Part shown: positions 12,556-24,897 of the stretch, one piece after another
Layout: the number at the start of each line of letters is the position of its first letter
Position numbering within the stretch: position 1 is the stretch's first letter
Origin: Rotaria sordida
Lineage: Eukaryota; Rotifera; Eurotatoria; Philodinida; Philodinidae
NCBI GenBank assembly: GCA_905250125.1
Contig: CAJNOL010000027.1
Location: 1 to 64,000, forward strand
Length of the DNA: 64,000 nucleotides
Reading direction: 5' to 3'
Notes under the pieces: model-generated
Databases searched by the model: none
Told to the model about the DNA's origin: nothing
What the model saw: only the letters and a program-made list of their open reading frames with translations
Translations under genes and position numbers: made by a program

Positions 12556-12909
12556 ATGGGTAACGATAAAAATTTTGTTGAATCTCAAGATCTACCATTT
12601 CGTTTAATTGAAATTCCAATTGGTTCAGCTCCACCTGCACTTTGCTCAACAAATGAAAAATTTCATAATTATAAAAAATCTTATGCTCCATCAATTCCTT
12701 TGATACGCATTGATGGATATGATGATGCACCTTCATCTCTTGTTCCTCTTCCTCCAAAAATACCACAACCGTATAATACACAACCATTTCTACATATTCC
12801 TCAAAGACGTCATCTTTATGAATTAAATTCAAAAACTTATCCAATCAAAGTAAATAATTATCGAAAAAAAATTCACAAACCCAAATTATCCTGTTGTCTT
12901 ATCTCTTAA
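12556..12909 (+). CDS. Small hypothetical protein with C-terminal CaaX box
   Basis: Single-exon 117-aa frame starting MGNDKNFVESQDLPF. The middle is proline-rich (SSLVPLPPKIPQP). The basic tail ends KLSCCLIS, so the last four residues CLIS form a textbook CaaX prenylation box with Ser at X (farnesyl type), preceded by another Cys. The N-terminal Met-Gly could allow myristoylation, but residue 6 is Asn rather than Ser/Thr, so that is weak. No homologue recognised. Codon choice (AAA, GAT, CCA, third-position A/T) resembles the neighbouring genes. The lipid anchor is inferred from the tail. It could still be a chance frame, but length, composition and the clean tail motif argue for a real gene. 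Confidence 0.55.
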   Translation: MGNDKNFVESQDLPFRLIEIPIGSAPPALCSTNEKFHNYKKSYAPSIPLIRIDGYDDAPSSLVPLPPKIPQPYNTQPFLHIPQRRHLYELNSKTYPIKVNNYRKKIHKPKLSCCLIS

Positions 12910-13242
12910 CGTGTTGTTTTCATATTTTATTTAATTTCATATGTCAAGTTCTTTTTAAATAAAAACAACTAACTGAATGAGATATTTTTATTTATTTATC
13001 TATTATATTATATTAAATGATGAATAATAAAGAGAAAGTGGTTTAATATAAGAAAAAAATCAATGATTGATTTTATTTCAAAAATAAAAAATTCATTTTT
13101 AAATGAAATTTTTTTCTTTTCTATTTGAAAAAGATCTTTTCAAATATCTAAAGAAAAAACAAAAGATCAAATAACTAACTCTTCTTGATATTTCTTTTCA
13201 AAGATTAATCCGAATTAGATTTGTTTTACACCTGAATCAATA

Positions 13243-13453
13243 GGGATCTACGAAAAATAAAATTTATCCCGTTTCACTTTTAGTCCTTTAAGCTATCCCT
13301 TTAGTCTAAAGGGACTAAAGAGATTAAAGGCAATAAAAGGAGTAAAGGGAGTAGAATGACTAATGGAACTGAAAGAAGTAAAATGTATGTAAGTCAGTTT
13401 AGCCGAGAGGCGAAAAGTAAAACAGGATAAAATTTATTTGTCATGGGCCTATA
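13243..13453. mobile_element. Short foldback MITE (211 bp) with 10-bp flanking direct repeat
   Basis: Direct repeats TGAATCAATA lie at 13233-13242 and 13454-13463. The inside is palindromic: AAAATTTATCCCGTTTCACT near the left end pairs with the reverse complement of the right end, where AAAACAGGATAAAATTT is seen. The centre contains the smaller hairpin CCCTTTAGTCTAAAGGG. No coding content. Confidence 0.7.
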
Positions 13454-13463
13454 TGAATCAATA

Positions 13464-14391
13464 TGGTATCAAACATTTATTTTATGACAAAAAGAATAAA
13501 ATATTTTTAGTTTTACACGGATTTAACAAATGAATTTATTTCGTTTTTCTCTATTTTATATTGAAATCATTTAAACTCAATATCAATCAAGAAATTAATT
13601 TATTTGAAAAAAACAATAATTCTTTTGTTATTTATATTTAATGAAACAAAAACTAAAGAATAATAAAAATAATAATTTCGAAGATGGATAAGTTTATTTT
13701 CATTTAATTTTATGTCAAATTATTTAATCAATAAAATATTATTTTTATTCTATGATGATTATCACTTAAATCAATTAAGATAGAACTTTGATTGACAACA
13801 TTAACAAACTATTTTTTTCAAAAAGAAAAATTTCCCTCGATGACTATTTTACTTATAATTTATATTACAAAATCAATTTTTATAAAAGATACTAATCAAA
13901 TATGTGTCGTCGATGATTTAAATAATAGTTAAAATAAAGTTTATCTTGTAAGGCTCTCCACCACCCTAAAATGTCAATTTTCGTCAAATTTTTCGACTTT
14001 TCGATTCATAGCGCATTAGATAAAGCAAAGTGTCTGCTATCGCACACACTATAGTCTATTGATTTTATGATGAGTTTTCACGATGTAATGTCAATTTTTC
14101 GGAAATCCTCTATTCTAGAAAATAACATTTATTTCAAAAGCTGTTGATTTATCACAGTAATGGCTATAGTTTAGCATTTATCGCTAAGTATAACAGCTTG
14201 ATACATACTGTTACTCATGAATATACATATAAACGACAGAATGAGATGAAAATATTGTCCATTCATGTGTAACTCAATTTTTATTGGGAGAATAAAAATA
14301 TTCAAAACTTTTTCCATCGATAAATGTCAAATACCGTCCTGATTAGCTCAAATTGTTACAAATAATAATTTTTTTTTCAGTCTTATGAAGC
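13464..14391. other. Gene-free AT-rich spacer
   Basis: Very AT-rich sequence between two foldback elements; no coding frame, RNA or repeat recognised. Confidence 0.45.
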
Positions 14392-14393
14392 TA

Positions 14394-15135
14394 CAGTTTC
14401 TATTGGTGCAACAGCGAGAGTTTTTTTTACCGAACATGGAATTTAATGTGCTCTTTCTGATGACACTATTTTAAACTTGAAACTCAATGTCTAGTAAAGC
14501 GATTTTGTTCCAATCACTATATTTGAGACACGATTTGTATTCTTTTTGACTTATATTTTCCGGTTTACGAACACAGAAATATCCATTTGACTTGAAACAA
14601 ATGTCATATTTAGAATTAGTGGAAAAACCTGAGTCAATATATGCGTGTTTTGTATTGTTTCTACGACTTTTTTCTCGGTCAAATTTTGACCCCCTAGTCC
14701 TCCTCAAGAATATGTCAGAAAACAAAGTTCTGAACTTGTAAAATGCCATTTGAAGACAATAGCAGAGGTTTCTAAATATTCAAATGATCGTTTTAATAAA
14801 ATTCATTTTTCAACATATCCTTGAGGGAGGCTCTGACGTCAAAGTTTAACCGAGAAAAAAGCCGTAAAACTAATATAAAACACGCATATGTCGCCTCCAC
14901 TTTTTTTGTGCTGATTCCAAATATTATATTTGTTTGAAGTCGAACGGATATTATTGTGTTCGAAAATCGGCAAATATAAGTCAAGACGGACATAAATTAG
15001 CTCTTGAATATAGTGATTAGAGCAAAATTGCTTTACTAGACATTGAATTTCAAGTTTAAAATAGTGTCATCTAAAAAGAGCACATTAAATTCCATATTGG
15101 ATGACAATATCTCGCTGGTACACCCTACGAAACTG
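14394..15135. mobile_element. Foldback MITE with ~370-bp arms and TA target site (mariner-like)
   Basis: The two halves are diverged inverted copies meeting near 14775. The ends read TA-CAGTTTC (14392) and GAAACTG-TA (15129-15137), followed inward by AGCGAGA on both sides. A long shared block around TTTAAACTTGAAA...CAATGTCTAGTAAAGC sits about 75 bp in. A TA duplication and CAGT-type termini suit Tc1/mariner mobilisation. No intact transposase; frames inside (14471-14993) follow the inverted repeat rather than coding constraint. Confidence 0.8.
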
Positions 15136-15137
15136 TA

Positions 15138-15693
15138 ATCAGGAGTCAATACTGATTCTCAGACTAATAAAAGTAGGATTAGTTTTTTTTGATACATTGG
15201 GTTCATAGTTTGACTTACGTCCTTTATATGCGGTTCAGAAAAATAAATATCTACTTTGAGAACTTTATTAGTTTCAGAAACATTTGATTTAGATACTTTT
15301 TGTTCGAATATTCTTGAAAATATTTGTTTATATCAATTTTATTGTGTGAATAAAAAATTTTTGTCTATCATCGCTAATTTGTCATACAAACTAAGGAAAG
15401 ATCAATTTTTATTTTGATACCAGTAATTATATGATAAGCTCTTTTTTTGATTTTTGAATTTGAATTTGAATTAAGTAATTCGATCGAGTTTTAACTGAGA
15501 CTTATTTAGGTCAAAATAAAATTCATATATTTCTTTTAACGTAAGAAGTTGAGTAATATTATTAAATCTTGATCAAACATTATGATCTCAAAATCAAATC
15601 AACATTGAAACTAGTTGATTATATTCAAAAAAAGTAAGAAACAATAATGGTGAAAATTTGTTCTATCACGGAATTTTTCAAATATATATTTTA
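15138..15693. other. Spacer
   Basis: AT-rich sequence with no supported feature; probable 3' flank of the minus-strand gene that ends at 15694. Confidence 0.4.
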
Positions 15694-16143
15694 TTAAGTG
15701 AGAAATCTATGTAAGAGATAACGTATAAGCCATGTTAAATAACCTGCTTGTACAGCAAATAATATTAAACCAAAGAATGAAAAAATGAATGCAATATTAA
15801 ACATCACTTTAGCTCGAGATATTTGATTTTTTTGAGCAGCTATTCGAGCTAATATAGTAACAACAATTGATGGAATAGTACATATCCAACAACCAAAAAT
15901 ACATACAGTGTACAATGTACATGTATATTTATTAGTATATACAAGATGACGTTCACTCTCGAATAAAAATATTCCACCATTATTTGATTCTCCAACAATA
16001 TTAATCATGGAATCAACTTGATATATAGGTTGTAATGGCGAAGTTGGTGATGTAAATTTATTGATGATTGTTTTAGATGATGATGACGACATTGCAGAAG
16101 AAAGTTTTATATATTCGCCTTGAAAATTGACATCAGATGCCAT
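15694..16143 (-). CDS. Small two-helix membrane protein, possibly dispanin/CD225-like
   Basis: Single-exon 149-aa frame. Residues 1-70 are hydrophilic and Ser-rich (SSAMSSSSSKTI). Two strongly hydrophobic helices follow: about 77-97 (LYTVCIFGCWICTIPSIVVT) and about 115-140 (MFNIAFIFSFFGLILFAVQ), joined by a short basic loop (ARIAAQKNQISRAK). A disordered N-terminus, Cys-containing first helix, basic loop and second helix is the layout of dispanins/CD225 proteins, which act at endosomal and plasma membranes. The signature match is loose, so the family is only a suggestion. Membrane topology is well supported; function is unknown. Confidence 0.6.
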   Translation of the reverse strand: MASDVNFQGEYIKLSSAMSSSSSKTIINKFTSPTSPLQPIYQVDSMINIVGESNNGGIFLFESERHLVYTNKYTCTLYTVCIFGCWICTIPSIVVTILARIAAQKNQISRAKVMFNIAFIFSFFGLILFAVQAGYLTWLIRYLLHRFLT

Positions 16144-16528
16144 TTGGCGCTGTGTGTTTATTCATTAACTAGTTGAGTAAAATCTTCGAAGAGTATGTTT
16201 TATCTTTATTCAAATACATGTCAAAAGAGATTATCGTATAAAATATTAAAAAAGTCACTGGGACATTTTTTTCTCTCATTTAAGATAATAATCGAATATC
16301 CTAAAAAAAAACTCGTGTTCAAAAGACAAATAATGATTATTAATTAAATCATCGATAGATTTTTCATCATTAAAATTGTTATTTAGTCTTCTGATTGATA
16401 TATTGTATCGATCAGTACGTATTGCTGTTTTATAGCATACATACAGAGAAACATTCATAATCCATAGGTGTTATTGATCCGAGGGAACTACCTGAACTGG
16501 TGCCCGTTGTTTCAGCTCGTATGAGATT

Positions 16529-17046
16529 CACAAAGCGGTCTCGATAAGACTAGAAAAATCTTAAAAGGATTCGTGCCCATGAGTCTTTGAAGTTGAATTA
16601 TGACCGTTTTACTGAATTTTCGATTTGGCTTTAGAGTATGCCCCGAAAAACCAAATAGCAGAATTTCGATGTGAAATTTTGCCCATAGACAGATCTGATG
16701 ACTCTAAGAATATCCTGAAAGTTTCAGTCGAAAAGAATTTTCCTTTGTCGAGATATTGAATTTCTAAAAAAATGATCGTCGGCTACAAATACGCCACAAC
16801 AATGAAGTCTATTTGAAAATTCAATATCTCGACGAAAGAGTATTCTTTTCAGCTGAAACTTTCAGGATATTCTACTAGTCATTCCACCTGTTTATGGGCA
16901 AAATTTTAGATCGAAATATTTGATTTCTCAGTAAATACCATAAGCTGGATCGAAAATTGCGCAAACCTATCACAACCCGGCTCCAGGAAGATCCATGGCC
17001 GCGAATCCTTTTCTGATTTTCCTAGTCTTATCTAAACCTCCTTGTG
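16529..17046. mobile_element. Foldback element with diverged ~220-bp arms
   Basis: Left arm segments (CACAAAG, ATAAGACTAG, AAAAGGATTCG, then AATATCCTGAAAGTTTCAG and GTCGAGATATTGAATTT) recur in the same order on the opposite strand in the right half, ending CTTGTG at 17046. The loop lies at about 16755-16815. I see no clear target duplication and no coding capacity. Confidence 0.65.
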
Positions 17047-18127
17047 GACGTAATATGAACTCAAACGACAGATGTCAGTTTTTCGGACATTTCTCTCGTG
17101 AGAAATGTGCTGAAGATACTGTTTAACTCTTTATAAAAAGTTGAGCAGTTTGATTATCACATATTTCAGTTTCTATATAACGCAGAAATAGCTAAGTTAA
17201 TTTTTGTAAGTATAAAGAATCATGAATGAATAAGTATATTATCGATACGAATAAAAAAGATATTATTGTTGTTCTAATGATGATACTAAAGGTTGTATAT
17301 ATATATATTAGGGATTGTCATCATCCTTATTGATAAAGATGCGCATTATTTCACAATAGAATGATCTACCTTCAAACGATCTAGCACAGTAGATTTTTGC
17401 TATGAAGAAATGACGTCGATTTATGTTGATTGTTCTTATTGCAATAACCTGATATCTATGTCTTACATCCTAGGTATCAACCGAAGAAGTGCGCTGTAAA
17501 AAAACAGATAATATGAGCAAAGTGAATAGGAATCATATAGTAATCGAAACAGTTTTAAGAGTAAGAACTAGATTCAATTGAAAACTACTTTTTATTCGAC
17601 AAGAACAGTTAGAAAAGTAGATTGGGGATTGGTTCTTTAGATTTTAAAGTACTAGATTTAATCGGAAGAGTCTACTGAATATTGTTAACATATGAGCAAT
17701 AAAATTATCTTTTTTTTTAATGATTTTTGAAGAAACATCATTTGGTAATGCAGAAACAGGACAAATACGACCGATAAATATTATATTATTAATAACTATA
17801 TTAACAGAGTATACAAAGATATTGATGAATTATACGTTTTGAATAAAAAAAAAAAGCACTTGTTAAAAGTGATTTACTAGCAGATTTTGAATAATTCTGA
17901 ATAGTTCACTTTAAAAATAATCCTGTTTTTTTTTAATCAGATTTCATTTCTTTTTCTACCAGAGACAGAAAAAAGAAAACAAAACGTCAAAACCATTTAA
18001 ATGTTCTTGTCGTGTTTGAATAACACTCGCAAGAATAATAACAACAACAACAACATTTCAGGTAAAAAAAACTTTCGTATATTTCTACTTCTTTGCTTTT
18101 TCTTCGTAATCATCCATAAGCGAGATA
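17047..18127. other. Gene-free spacer
   Basis: AT-rich sequence with a short TA run near 17298. No coding or RNA feature recognised. The right part is the probable 3' flank of the histidine-rich gene. Confidence 0.4.
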
Positions 18128-19010
18128 TTATTCATTGACAACCCATCTAATACCACGCGACGTATCTTTCGATGGTTTGCATACTTCACATCGACAGTCG
18201 GTATATTTTCGAGGAGGTAATATTGATTCTTCAGTATTAATCGATATTCTACTGTCTTTGCTAGGTGATTCATACCATTTTGGTGCTACATAATGATATT
18301 CCGGAGGTCGCCATGGTTTCGGTGCATGAACCGAATTGATTGGCAGATACCACCAACGAGGATCATATGTTTCCACTTCTTTTTCATGCTTATGATGATG
18401 ATGTCGATGATGATGTTTATGTTGATGATGATGATGATGATGAGATGACTTATGTTCATGATCACCTGGATTAGGATAAGACAAATCTCCAAAATGATGA
18501 TGATGATGCGACTCATGTTCAGGATCAACTAGATTAGAATGAGACAAATAACCAAAATAATCATAATCAGGTGGTGGATAACGATGATTATGATGGTGAT
18601 GAGAAGGATCACTAATTGGTGGTAAATGAACATGTTCTTTGTGATGATTTTCACTGGATTGAAGAACAGTATGTGGTTTTGAATGATTATGTCGATGACG
18701 AGATTTCGAAGATGATTTTGGAAGTTGTACAGATTTGTCAATATCAACTATTATTATTTACAGACATACGCCTATAAATAATATACAAAATTCATTTAAT
18801 ACATGACTTACCAACACCTGTTGGTATTGTACGTCCTTTCATTAATTGATTGATTTGAGGTGCTCCACGATCCATTATATAACCAGAGACTTCGACAGAA
18901 TTTGCATCTGTTTCACTGAATAATTGGCTTTTCGATTGTTCATTTATCTTTTCATTCTCATTTGTTGTACTATTGTGATGTTTTTTCTTGTGACGTTTTT
19001 CTTTTGGCAT
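18128..19010 (-). CDS. Histidine-rich protein, two exons, 272 aa
   Basis: Exon 1 is 19010-18812 and exon 2 is 18747-18128, joined by a GTAAGT...TAG intron; 199+620 nt is exactly 273 codons. The N-terminus is basic (MPKEKRHKKKHH), followed by SGYIMDRGAPQINQLMKGRT. The middle is dominated by His runs (SHHHHHHQHKHHHRHHHHKH). The C-terminal 80 residues are unlike the rest: aromatic and proline-rich (DPRWWYLPINSVHAPKPW, EYHYVAPKWYESP), then a Cys cluster, CRCEVC. No signal peptide. His runs and the CxCxxC cluster suggest transition-metal binding, but that is inference and I do not recognise a family. His codons in the runs are mainly CAT, so part of the length may come from triplet slippage. Confidence 0.75.
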
Positions 19011-22000
19011 CTTATGCTACGATTACTAAACGAATGAATTTCGTTTTTTTGTTTTCTCTTTTTTTTTCATCTAATTGATGCAAAACATAAAACAAACAAC
19101 CACTCGATTAATAAGATCACATGTAGTGAAACATTCTTTTGTTATACTTTTTTCTTCTTTTTCTTAGCAATTTGAAAATTGTTCGGTATACTTATTTTGA
19201 TCTTCTTACGTAACAATATGTACAAAGGTAATATAAAGAAAATATAGAGTAAATTTTAGACTGAATATCATGGGTCTAGTAAAAATCTAAAGTAAAAGAA
19301 AATGTTAAAATGTTACTTCTATCGTCTTTAGTATCAATGGAAGTATTTCTAACCTAATGTTTTTGTATTCATGGTCAATCAATGATAGAAAATATATTTA
19401 CATCAAGAAACGGAATGTTATTCATTGTATCTGCCGAATGAAATCGTAAAAGAACTCTAACTACTTCAGCTATAATCAACTCTTTGTTGACTATCAAATG
19501 ATAACGTGAACTTTTGTTACAGATGGAAATTATTTCTTTCAATTATTTGTTCTCTAAAACGATTGATTTGTTTTATCAGCATATGTATGTGTTACACATT
19601 TATAATAAAAGAAAAACAACAGCGAAGTTTTCATCTTGAGGTTTTTTATTTGGAAGTGCGATCAATAAAATCCAGTAGGTTCCAAAAAAAACCTACAACC
19701 GAACCGAAACCGTTAAATCATCAAATAGACACAAAAATTCTTAAATATATGTCGAGAAATCTTCATTTTTTTTCATTCTTGAAACGAAAGATTTTAGTAT
19801 ATATGTATAATATGGTTTTATTTAAATAGCGAAATATGTGACATCTTTAACGTCAACAATTCAATAGTGAAAATTTCTCAAAATAAATTTAAAATTTTCG
19901 TATCTATCCGATGATTTAAGGATTTTAGTTCTACATCATATTTTAGGAATCGAAACGGAGTCACTTTTTTTTTAGTAATCGGAATCACAGAACTCTAGCA
20001 GACAGCTGTAATCACCTTAGACAAAATCGGTAGTTAATTACTATTGAACCATTGAGTAATTGTTACCAGTACAAGAAATTCGTGGACCATAATTTTTTGG
20101 TCGGTGGGTAGTAATTGTCCAATGATCCATAGTCGACTACGCCGCTGCTTGTACGTGATAATTAGACATTGTTATACTTAGTACATGACATAGATGATAT
20201 CTTGTCTCCACTTTATTTTGATTCATCGAATGTATTCCTGCAACTATTATGCTTAAGTATTTTATCGTTTAATCCACTGTGATGGAAGGAGTGGATTATT
20301 TTCTTTCTGATAAAAAAAAGTATAATTCCTGTTGTACTATTTAATATAAAAGAAAAGAAATCCTATTTTGAGTTTGTCATAAATATGTGCTAAGTCATGA
20401 AGAAATACTAATTGATGTTAGGTACTGTTTTTGTTTATATTTTATATATTGAATGAGTGATAATAGACAGCACATTAGAAGAATAGTTATTCTTCGAATA
20501 GTTTTTTTCGTATTTGAATTATGATAGTATTCGTAGACTTCTATATGCAATGTTGACAGATGAACTTTTCAACAGATTCAATCAGTGTGTTAAAATAAAA
20601 TATTTAATTTTTGTCTTCTTATTCTATCCTTTGATTTCTATAATTATTACATGGAAAGTACGCAATATTTTGGAATTTTTCTATCAATTATATCCAAAAA
20701 AAACTCTTATCTTCTATTTCTTTTCCATAAAATCACATCGTATTATTTCTGATAACTGTCACTCAATATTTTCTATGTTAATAAAAAAAAAGTCACCTGA
20801 AGAAAATTATGATACTATGAAGTTTTTAAAATGCGTATTTGATATTATCTAGTCATACTTAGATTATCAGACGTTCATTGAAAAAGAAAACTGGCTTATT
20901 CTACTATTACTTGTCATAGTATATGTTACGCTTTGACGGATAAAAAATTTAATTTTGTAGATCGTATAAATGAGAAAAATCAAGGCATAAACAATTCTTT
21001 TTTGTGGTTTTGATACTGATTGCATATGACGAGAAAACCTCTTCAACTGTCGAATCGCTTTCTGACCAAGACAATATTCATTTGATGAATGCTAGAGAAT
21101 AATAGAAAGGTCTAGAATGGTTTGATTTTTTGGACTGAGTTTCGACTTCAAACTTTGCACGAACAAAGTTCTTAATGAGATCAGTTGATTGTGCAACTAG
21201 TATTTACTTTCTGGAGATGTAAATATATAAACAAAATTTGCTTTTAAACATGAAAGAATTTCGAATATTGAATATCTCGGGATAGAAGATACTAGAAAAG
21301 TTACAACTTGCCCAGTGAACTAACCTTATTGAGAACTTTGTCGATGCAACTGAGTTGAAGTTGAAATCCGAAAGTCGACTTTTCACGTGATCTGAGAATA
21401 GAGATCTCATCGCGGTCACGATCATGACTGCAGTATAGATGACTACTAAGAACACATTTTGCATTGTAAATACAAATGTTTACATTACTTGTACTAACTA
21501 AATGATAACTTTAATGTATAAAACTGTCTCAGATATTATTGACTTGTTTATTAGCAAATGTAAGATCATCGAAGGTCGTCAAAACAACTTCTTTGTTTGT
21601 CTATAATTGATTCTATAAACTGGCATCATATTCTATTTTCTTTCTGAAAGATATCGGGAAGAAAAAAAGTAACGACAGCTGCTTTTATAATGTATGAGAC
21701 AAGAAAATAAGTGTCTACTATATATATAATGTTAATTCTGATTGGATATTAATGAAGTGGAGGTCAAACGTACTACAGTCTTATTTTAAAATCATGTACG
21801 TTGAAAGATCTTTATAATAGGATAAAAATTAGATACTATTTTTTCTTATTAAAGATATATAGTATCTTATCATAAATACTCATTACGTGATTAATATTTT
21901 TTTCCTTCATTATAAACTCAATGATTCTATTCATGAATTTTTTATTTGTGTGAGTATTTAAAATTTACGTTAAAAAAAATGTTTTCTGGCAAACAATAAG

Positions 22001-22347
22001 ATGTAAATATAATTTTGTTCACAATTGATCGCACGTCTCAAAGATGATCTTATTTTCCTAATATCTCAAACATATATGAACGTATACTTTTTAAAAACTT
22101 GTACTTTAGATTTTATAGTTGATCAGCATCAAGTATAACTTCTTTCTGATACGATCTTAAAATACTCAAATTGATTATACACTTAATATAAGAATAGACA
22201 TAAATTTTGCAATGAAATATTTTACGATTTTCAATAGAAGACACTATCTAAACGCATTAGTACGTAAAAAAATTCTTCAGAATATTTATCACGTTAGAAA
22301 TTCTAACATATACAATTCTCCATCGTGAAATATGTATATATATATTT
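19011..22347. other. Gene-free spacer (3.3 kb)
   Basis: No frame with recognisable content. The longest open frames (19506-19829, 20514-20852 on plus; 21204-21464 on minus) are low-complexity Phe/Ile/Lys-rich translations of AT-rich DNA and are not called. The part next to 22348 holds a short repeat element. Confidence 0.45.
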
Positions 22348-22554
22348 AGTGTATTATCTAACGTGGGAAGAGGTGACGATCCTCCGAAATCCCGATTGGC
22401 TCTCCCGGTGTTTGTGATTATTGTACTGTGTATCAGAGATGGAATCGGTTCAGGTTTTTCAAATTTTAAACCGAGCTGAACCGATCTCATCTCTATTATG
22501 TATTATGTACTAGTACTCAAAAAAATAGGTGTTCACCCTTTCGAATAAAACACT
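22348..22554. mobile_element. Short inverted-repeat element (candidate MITE)
   Basis: Ends AGTGTATTATCTAACG... and ...CGAATAAAACACT are imperfect inverted repeats. The inside contains CCTCCGAAATC...GGCTCTCCC...TTGTGATTATTGTACT, which resembles the block CTCTCCGAAGG...GACTCTCTC...TTGCGATTCTTGTACT in the insertion at 29396-29734. Family membership is read by eye. Confidence 0.45.
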
Positions 22555-22752
22555 ATGTATATTTTTATAAAATATGTGCGGTCAATTTTGAACACCCTAT
22601 ATACATAGATTCGCTAATTCTCTAGCGTAAAAAGTTCATAGATGATGCGAGAAAAAGTAAAAGACTGATATGCAGTTATTAAGATAAAGCACTAATCGAC
22701 GTATATTATCGCCAAAAATAAAAATAAAAAAACAATGAAATTTTTCTTATCA

Positions 22753-24897
22753 TTATTGTTGACATTCAATGAAGTTTTTAAACCAATCAAAGTAGGATTC
22801 AGTCAACGATACAGGCTTAGTATCATTATGATCACTACTATATTCATCTTCTGGAATTGCTATTTCATGTTGTCGAGGATTGGTAGAATCATTATTATTA
22901 TTTACCATAAAATCATATTCTTGTTCAAATGAAGATTGTTGTTGTTGTTTGAATTGATTTTTTAAATGTCTCATAGGCAAAAGTGATGCAACTGATGTTG
23001 TTGTTACTAATGTTGCAGCACTACTATTATGTTTTGATAATTCTTTATAAACATTACCATTAGATTTATTTGTTAATGCTAAATTAATTTTATTTTTAAT
23101 ATCATTTATATGATGTTCATTATCATTTTTATTATTATTTGATATTAATTGTGGCATTTGTTGTTGCTGTTGTTGTTGTTCTTGTTTTGTTGTATTTGTT
23201 CGTTTTGATTTTTTAATTTTAGTTAAAATGAAACAATAAATACGCATAAATTCTGCACGAAATTTTGTACCATAAATAATAAATAAAATAAATGTTGTTG
23301 CTGCATTAAATGTTGCACAAAGATTTGCAATTGAATGAAATTTTCGTAAACGAAATGGAGCTTTTTCATTAATAAACATTTTTGCACGAATTAACCACAT
23401 AATAGATACTGTAGCTGATGGTGAACGAAATACAAGAAGCATTAATGTTGTTGCTAATAACATTATTGTTACACCTAAAAACCAACTAATATGAAAATAT
23501 TTTTGAAATCATAGGTTTATCTCATATTCTATTGGTTTGTTTAATTCATATAAAGATAAATAATTCATATTTGAACTATTTCAAAATTGAATTATACAAA
23601 ACCTTTTCTTTTCTACTTTCGTGAAAAAAATCAAATACTTGAGTATATGAAGAAATCCAAGATGAAAAATAGATAAAAATGAAATTAATAATTTATGTAC
23701 TTCGACAGGAAACGAAGATTTTTTTTTCTTCTTCTAAAGAAAGACAAGAATCACTTTTAATGAAGTCATAATGAAAATGTCAAAATCAGTCTTGACTTTA
23801 TTTTTCTCATTATGAAAACATCTTGACATTTTCTTTTATTATAACAGAAAAACGAAATCAACCTTGGATATATCATATCAGCATTATTTATTGCAAAACT
23901 CTAAATATTAAAAAACTTTTTTTTTCCAGGAAATAATAATTATACAGAAAGAAAGAACATAATTTTAATTAATTCTTTTCAATTTACCTTGTTTTGTAGG
24001 TAATGGAGCATTATATTCAGCTGAACGTTTTTCAAGTAAACGAATTGATATAAGTAATTTTCGATTAAATATTGCAATAACTATTAATGGAATAACATAA
24101 ACACCAAGTGCATTTATTAAAGCATAAGTCCATCGAAATATTGAATTACTTCCTAATACACTCAATTTATATCGATAAATCTTTTTATTAACATTAGCAT
24201 TAAGTATTTCGGACAAAGATCTTTCTTCATGTACTTCATATTCAAACATAAGTGGAATAGCATAAAACATACCAATAATATATATCAATAAAGTAACACA
24301 TCGTGCATTTTTCATTGTACAATAAAGTGGACCTACAAATGGACGACATATCACTATGAAAATAAAATAAAATAAAATAAAATAAAATGCATTGATTTCA
24401 AAGAAAAATATCAATTTACTTATCCATCGATCAATTGTGAATGCTACACAAAGCCATACACTAAGAGCACGTGCTGTTGTACTAATTGCACCTAATTAAA
24501 GAAAACAAAAATAAATCAAAATCAATTGTTTATAATGTCAAATACCAGCAATAATAAGTAATTTTGTATAAACATATGTTCGTGGTAATTCAGAATCTGG
24601 TACTTCAACAGGATATGCATCTAATATATAACCGGGTATAAGAAAAAGACAAGCAGTAAAATCACTTAAACAAAGTCCAGCTAAATAAACATAAGTTGAA
24701 AGATGCATTGTTCTTCGAATAAGAATCGAAAAACTTAGTGCATTACTAATAATACCAAGAAGACAAATAAATAGACCACATACACCATTAACATAATGTT
24801 CAAATGGATCACGTTTCAATGATTTACGAATTGATTCATATAATGCAGCATTATCAATAACTAAATCGTCAATAGTAACATTTGATGAACTGTCCAT
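22753..24897 (-). CDS. Class A (rhodopsin-like) GPCR, peptide/FMRFamide-receptor-like, 4 exons
   Basis: Exons 24897-24546, 24491-24420, 24353-23988 and 23474-22753 sum to 504 codons (503 aa) in frame. The N-terminus has an Asn-glycosylation site (SSNVTID). TM1 ends NALSFSILIRRTMHLS, TM2 holds LCLSDF. TM3 ends in DRWIMICRP in place of the usual DRY. TM4-TM5 span IIGMFYAIPLMFEY and IPLIVIAIFNRKLL. TM6 is present, and TM7 ends FNAATTFILFIIYGTKFR, matching the NSSxNFxxYxxxGxxFR ending common in FMRFamide-type receptors. The long tail has a poly-Gln run and Asn-rich segments. A role in neuropeptide signalling at the plasma membrane is inferred from family resemblance; the ligand cannot be told. 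The start is the only Met ahead of the glycosylated N-terminus. Confidence 0.85.

Noticed and set aside
14471..14993. Two minus-strand frames of 92 and 66 codons
   Set aside because: They lie in opposite arms of a foldback element and arise from the inverted repeat; no conserved domain.
18286..18528. Ile/Met-rich frame overlapping the histidine-rich gene
   Set aside because: Shadow of the CAT/GAT triplet runs in another frame; the spliced His-rich model explains the region.
20514..20852. 112-codon plus-strand frame
   Set aside because: Low-complexity Phe/Ile/Lys translation, no motif, no splice-linked neighbours and no recognisable family.
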